Positions 59,573 through 64,000 of a stretch of DNA of 64,000 nucleotides are shown piece by piece; within the stretch, counting starts at the first letter, position 1, and every line of letters begins with the position of its first letter. The translations under genes and the position numbers were made by a program. The stretch is from assembly GCF_000090795.2 (NCBI RefSeq), contig NW_003546290.1, forward strand, positions 281,350 through 345,349, read 5' to 3'. Under the pieces are notes generated by a model that had not been told where the DNA came from, ran no database searches, and worked only from the letters and a program-made list of their open reading frames with translations. The stretch is from Amphimedon queenslandica (Eukaryota; Porifera; Demospongiae; Haplosclerida; Niphatidae).

Positions 59573-59580
59573 ATACTCAT

Positions 59581-62500
59581 TAAGTGGTCAGTGTCTGTAA
59601 CTAGTTCTGTTTCCAAATCACTACTATCATCAGAGTCCAATGAGAGTTCTTCATCAAAATTACCATCACTGTTTAATGCTGTATTTTCAGCAATAGAAGC
59701 ACTAGGTGTACACATGTAGATGTGTTCTAGCATCCATTGCATACACAACCTGGACCGCATGATATAGACTTTTGTTTGCACCCTTGTCTAGCCGTTAGAC
59801 ATCCCTTTTTTGCAACCACATCCTTTTAAAAGAAAATCTATATTTCTCCTGATTTCCTTTTCTTTTTCAGGATCCTCCCAGTCTATAGAGTATGAGTGTC
59901 ATTGAGTATCCATCCACTTTGTTCAGGCAGAGGTAAATTAGAATAAATATCTGACTGTATTGAACGATTCCATAGGTTGCAAATATATGTTGTATGTTGC
60001 CAATGTCGCCATAAGGCAGTAACAGTAGGCATTCTTTCCTCTTCAGAAAAAATTTGGTCGCTAACGACAGATCTTATTTTTGATAGCCATGTTTTATGCC
60101 TTTCTTTTGATGGTTGCAATTCATTTATTGAGTTATAAAGCTGCTCTGGTGTTTCATGTTCAAAATTTGAGATGAATCCTGAGAGATGCCTTTTGAAGTA
60201 CACAGATCCAATTAGTCTCAGAAATGATAAAAAACTACTGTTACTCTGACTATAACTTATTTCTGCTAAAGAACCAGGCATAGCACTACCACAAATGAAA
60301 TGGGTATTGAGGAAAAAAATATTTAAAAATGTTGACTTTCCAACAGATTTAAAATATGACGTAAAGTCAGAGCCAGTTCCAACAAAAAGAGACACCATAA
60401 CTTGTGGTATATGTTGCTAGGGTATTGAAGTGAGATCTGGATCATTCTGTAAACTAGATACTAGATTGTTTAGATACAAATCCTTCTTTTCCAAGGTATG
60501 AGGCATATTTAGATGCACTATGATTTTCTTTTGAATATGGGCAACAAGAGTTACACCAATATTGTACACATCTGTATCAGGAGAGTATAGTAGTACTCTG
60601 CTACCTGGGCACATACTAGCTTGTCTCCAAAGCATCTGATCTGCTTCAAAAGAATTAGAACTATACATGTAGCATGGTTCTGGCTGTGGTACAGTTGTTG
60701 CACTTTGTTTTACAATCCAAACTATAAACAGCCAGCTAAAACAATCTTTGGATCTTCTTGTACCCAAATCTGCCTAACTGAAAAAAGCTCAAGCCAATTG
60801 CATGTATTTGTCGATATTTACATATTCTACATTGAAGAACTTCACGCCAAGCAACAGGTGTGCTGCTGGTTGAGTCAAACCCTTTATGCTCATGAGTGCT
60901 GACACTCTCATCTCTTCTTGCTTGCTTGAATTGTTTATGGTTAAATCTGTTAGTGCAAGGCTTATTGAAGATAAGGTGTACTTCAGTAATTCCAGACGAA
61001 AATTGTTCTTTAACAAAACGAGTGAAAAGCAACTTGGCATACTCTGATATTGTTTTAGTATTGCGCTAATGCTTGGTGTTAATAATAAACATAGCCTCAA
61101 TTATGACAGTTTGAGGTACCCATTGAGTATCAGTTACATTAGTAAAACACAGGGAGTTGATTCCCTGTATCTTGTCTGTAATTTGCCAGTCTGATGTGAT
61201 TCTGGAGACTTATGGGGTATTCCATTTTCGTCAGCTAATGCTCTTGGTAAAAACGAATACTGTTCATGTTCTGATTGAAGTGCCTGTCCAGTGTGATTGC
61301 ACCGAGCTAGGCGACGTTGAAGACATTTAATTACTCTGTTATTTTCTCTATCTTTTGCAGACACTCCTTTCTTACTGATTTTTTTAGTTGACATTGTTAA
61401 TAATCTTTTTTGCCTTATTGTTGAGTTTGTAATGCTTGATTGTCCTAAAATGTTGTGTGTAATGGATGATTCTGTTGCAGTCTGACCAATAAGTCGTATA
61501 TTAATCATGTCGTGCATCTGTTCCAGACTTGCCTCTTTTCCAGTGAAGGTATTAATTAAACCCCTGCCATTTTCAAAACTAAGTGAGATGAGATTGTTTT
61601 CAGCAATGCATTTAATCATGGCATTAATATTTTCTTGTTTTTTTTGTTCTATTGCAGTGCTGAAAATTGATGGTGTTGTTCCTGTATTAGTATTTTTAGG
61701 AAAAATTTGTTGAAAAATATTTTTAGACAGCTTAATTCTGTAATTAAGAAATGTAGATGTTTTTTGTATATAACTTAATGTTGGGTATGTAACAGCTCCT
61801 TTTATATCTTTGTTAATGCACATTTCGTGTGCCTCATCAATTCCTCCAGCTTTCCATTCATCACCTGTTATGTGTACTGTGAAGCCTCCCGATGAAAAGA
61901 AATCTAGAATATGTGATGGCATTATCTGTTGGTCTGCGAGATGTGTCGGTATTATTCTTTGATAATTGTCCCTGTCTAAGGCAGCAAATATTAGAGCCAT
62001 CGACTTTAAACTTGCTTTTTGCAAGTGCCAATTACTACCTCTAATTGACAAAAAGAGTGTGACATATGCTAAGCATTTCTCAGAAACAAAACCTTTCCAA
62101 AATTGCCATGTTTTGTCTTTTTCTGCTTGAGTGTTAAGAAAATTAAAAAAAAGCTCTTTCATTCTATTGTCTTGCACTTTTTCATTTACTTTACTAATTA
62201 GTTCGAGAGGAGCAACATTACCTTCACTGCTAACCAAAACTAGTTCTCTTATCTCATCAACAAAATTAAGTTTGCTTATTGTGACTGTGAATAAATGTGA
62301 CCAGCATAGAAATGTGTAAGGCTTCCCACACCTGAAGTATGAAGTGATGGGTTCTTTTAAAATTACTGCACTTTTCTAATGAATTTAGTGTTGTGCTGTT
62401 GTAGCCCCATGCCTTAGCAATTTCACGTAAACCTGCAGCAAAAGATGCCTTCATTAGTGTCATCTGATAATTTTTCAATGTGTGCCAGTCACCAGGGAAG

Positions 62501-62964
62501 ATTATTAATTTATTTAATAGTGTTCCATAATGCCGTTTGAAGTTGGGGAGATCAATGTATGTTTTTCCATCTCCTGCCAAAACAACCCATTCTTGCTGTG
62601 AATCAGTCGGAAAAGTATTAAGAAGATCTTCTGCAACATGTAACATCGTTTCCTCGGTGTCGGCGGTTTCATTAATTAATTCCATATAATGTATGACAGA
62701 TGGAGATTGTATAGGATTTTTTAATTTTATGAACACACGTATATCTTCCATTGTTTAATGCCGGCATCCAACTTTTTGAAACATATAATTGATAATTGAG
62801 TTATTAATACTGTCTACCTCTTGTTGTTCTGCAGGTGAAATGAGAAAGTTCTCTAGTACAAGATGCTGATATGGAGATAAAAAATGTGATGTAGCTGGTA
62901 AAGTTTGGTTAAATGATGTTTCAAGATTTCTCACTGATACCGTTTGGCGTCTTTTTGGACCCAC
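59581..62964 (-). pseudogene. Unclassified multi-domain element gene (DUF6589-like plus PIN-like), broken
   Basis: Minus-strand frames in order: 62964-62755 (N-terminal), 62751-62266 with [20 protein letters not shown] then [13 protein letters not shown], and 62237-61134 with LDRDNYQRIIPTHLADQQIM and IDEAHEMCINKDIKGAV. These resemble the DUF6589-like proteins found in many copies in marine invertebrates. Next, 61032-60736 has SGITEVHLIFNKPC and CRICK. Then 60767-60417 has VLLYSPDTDVYNIGVTLVAH, a D-x-D motif as in PIN/FEN-type nucleases, and 60398-59883 has GTGSDFTSYFKSVGKSTFLN. A cysteine-containing tail (LLKGCGCKKG) follows near 59820. An acidic serine-rich stretch is at 59700-59590. Several breaks separate the frames. 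The element's ends were not found. Function unknown. Confidence 0.6.
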
Positions 62965-63554
62965 CTTACCAAGTTTATAAGGTGAGCTTGATGGTGACTG
63001 TGAAATGTGGCATCGTAAATTATGGGGATTAGTTGTGGGTAAAACTTCATGGGAGGGTAAAACTTCAGGGGAGGGTATAGTTTCAGGTGCTCTTTGTATT
63101 GAAGTAAATGTACTTTCAGTAGTGGAAGGAGAAAAAAACAGTGTTGGTTATGGTTGTATTAGCTGCACAGTTGTACCATGAAAACTTCTTTGCTTACTCC
63201 CAGAGTACACAGCAGCATGACTTTGCAGCATGTCGAAATTGTCAACACTAGCGATTGTAAATACGGATGTTGATAAACCTTCCAAATGCTGACTTCATGC
63301 TGTTGTTCAGCATAAGAAGTTACGAATCTGTCATGTGTGTCTACTGATGAAGCACATCCGAGATGATTAAGTACTTTAACTAGCTGTTGAGAACCACCAT
63401 GAGATAATACTATGTCAGTCAAGAGATTGTGAAGCGGAGTAGTTTGTTTGGTTTAACACTATACATGAGGCAACAGAGAATATAAAATTTACAAACTTTT
63501 TTATATGATTATATGACTCTGACCGTTGTCGTAATTTAGCGCATTGCATTGCTA
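62965..63554. other. Upstream of the unclassified element gene
   Basis: GGGAGGGTAAAACTTC and AGGGGAGGGTATAGTTTC form two short direct repeats near 63050-63080. Frames here (63159-63422) are short and without family resemblance. They may be N-terminal parts of the same element. Confidence 0.35.
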
Positions 63555-63864
63555 CAGCACTGGACAGGTGCAAGTTGACAAACAAACTAGTGTAAAGTGC
63601 GTGCATCTCTGTGTGTATAGTTTTATGTCTGTAACGTGTAATGTACATCAGTTTGCTGATATTAGTACATGATACACTATACACTAACAACATACTCACT
63701 AGATAGTGTACTAGTCATACATGCACCATACACTCACTATACACTCACTATACAGTACAGGCTATCATGACTACTTTTAGTGTACATAGTGTGTGTATCG
63801 TGTGTGTATAGTTTATCTTAGTTTGCATAAGCTGCGTTTGTCAACTTGCGCATGTCCAGTGCTG
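63555..63864. mobile_element. 310-bp MITE with TA target duplication
   Basis: CAGCACTGGACAGGTGCAAG at the left is mirrored at the right, with about two mismatches over 28 bp. TA flanks both sides (63553-63554 and 63865-63866). The interior is rich in CACTATACA and GTGTGTATA words. TA duplications fit Tc1/mariner mobilisation. Confidence 0.7.
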
Positions 63865-64000
63865 TATATATAAAAATGCTATAAGATGAGATTGACATTA
63901 TTTAAGTATTTGTCAATTGACAATTTTGAAGGATCATTAGTGGAAGGATCTTGAGAGGTTTTGGTAATTTCTTCATGAATAAGCTGATTTAAAAAATTGG

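Overview
This is an AT-rich animal genomic window with genes split by very short introns (often 40-60 bp), ordinary metazoan gene families and a very heavy load of DNA transposons. The gene families, the tiny introns, the endless TACATGTA/ACATGTAC words and the transposon families all resemble the demosponge Amphimedon queenslandica. That assignment is inference from memory; no database was searched.

Host genes fill 3-13 kb and 29.7-43.4 kb. In order they are: the first coding exon of a TOCA/CIP4/FNBP1-type F-BAR gene (minus, 2960-2983, rest outside the window); CDC7 kinase (plus, 3513-6827); RECQL4 helicase (minus, 7167-12492 plus a distant first exon at 29765-29860); ZGPAT, a CCCH and G-patch protein (plus, 29995-35952); and BBS2 of the BBSome (minus, 36169-43338, N-terminal exon not found). 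The genes alternate in direction. FNBP1-type/CDC7 and RECQL4/ZGPAT are head-to-head pairs sharing promoter regions, while CDC7/RECQL4 and ZGPAT/BBS2 are tail-to-tail. CDC7 (DDK catalytic subunit) and RECQL4 (with its Sld2-like N-terminus) both act in replication origin firing and are direct neighbours here.

The first intron of RECQL4 is about 17 kb and is a transposon graveyard: a degenerate P-like copy, two pogo-like copies (one ending in a PHD finger), a tRNA-derived SINE, a telomere-like tandem repeat, a 5.8-kb P-superfamily element with a 7-bp target duplication, and an IS630/Tc1-like transposase gene split by a 646-bp MITE. That transposase faces a second ORF with a SHOCT-like C-terminus.

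From about 44 kb to the end no host gene was recognised. This part holds a deleted and a nearly intact hAT element (the latter with 8-bp duplications), several MITEs, an assembly gap (48051-48378), and a 7.9-kb composite bounded by long inverted repeats. The composite carries a THAP plus DDE_Tnp_4 (Harbinger-like) transposase convergent with a SWIM-YqaJ-PHD nuclease gene. Beyond it lies a foldback element with a short P-like element nested in it, and then a broken, unclassified multi-domain element (DUF6589-like plus PIN-like). The composite and the last element are the best candidates for poorly described biology. Exon boundaries were read by eye from splice signals and reading frame.
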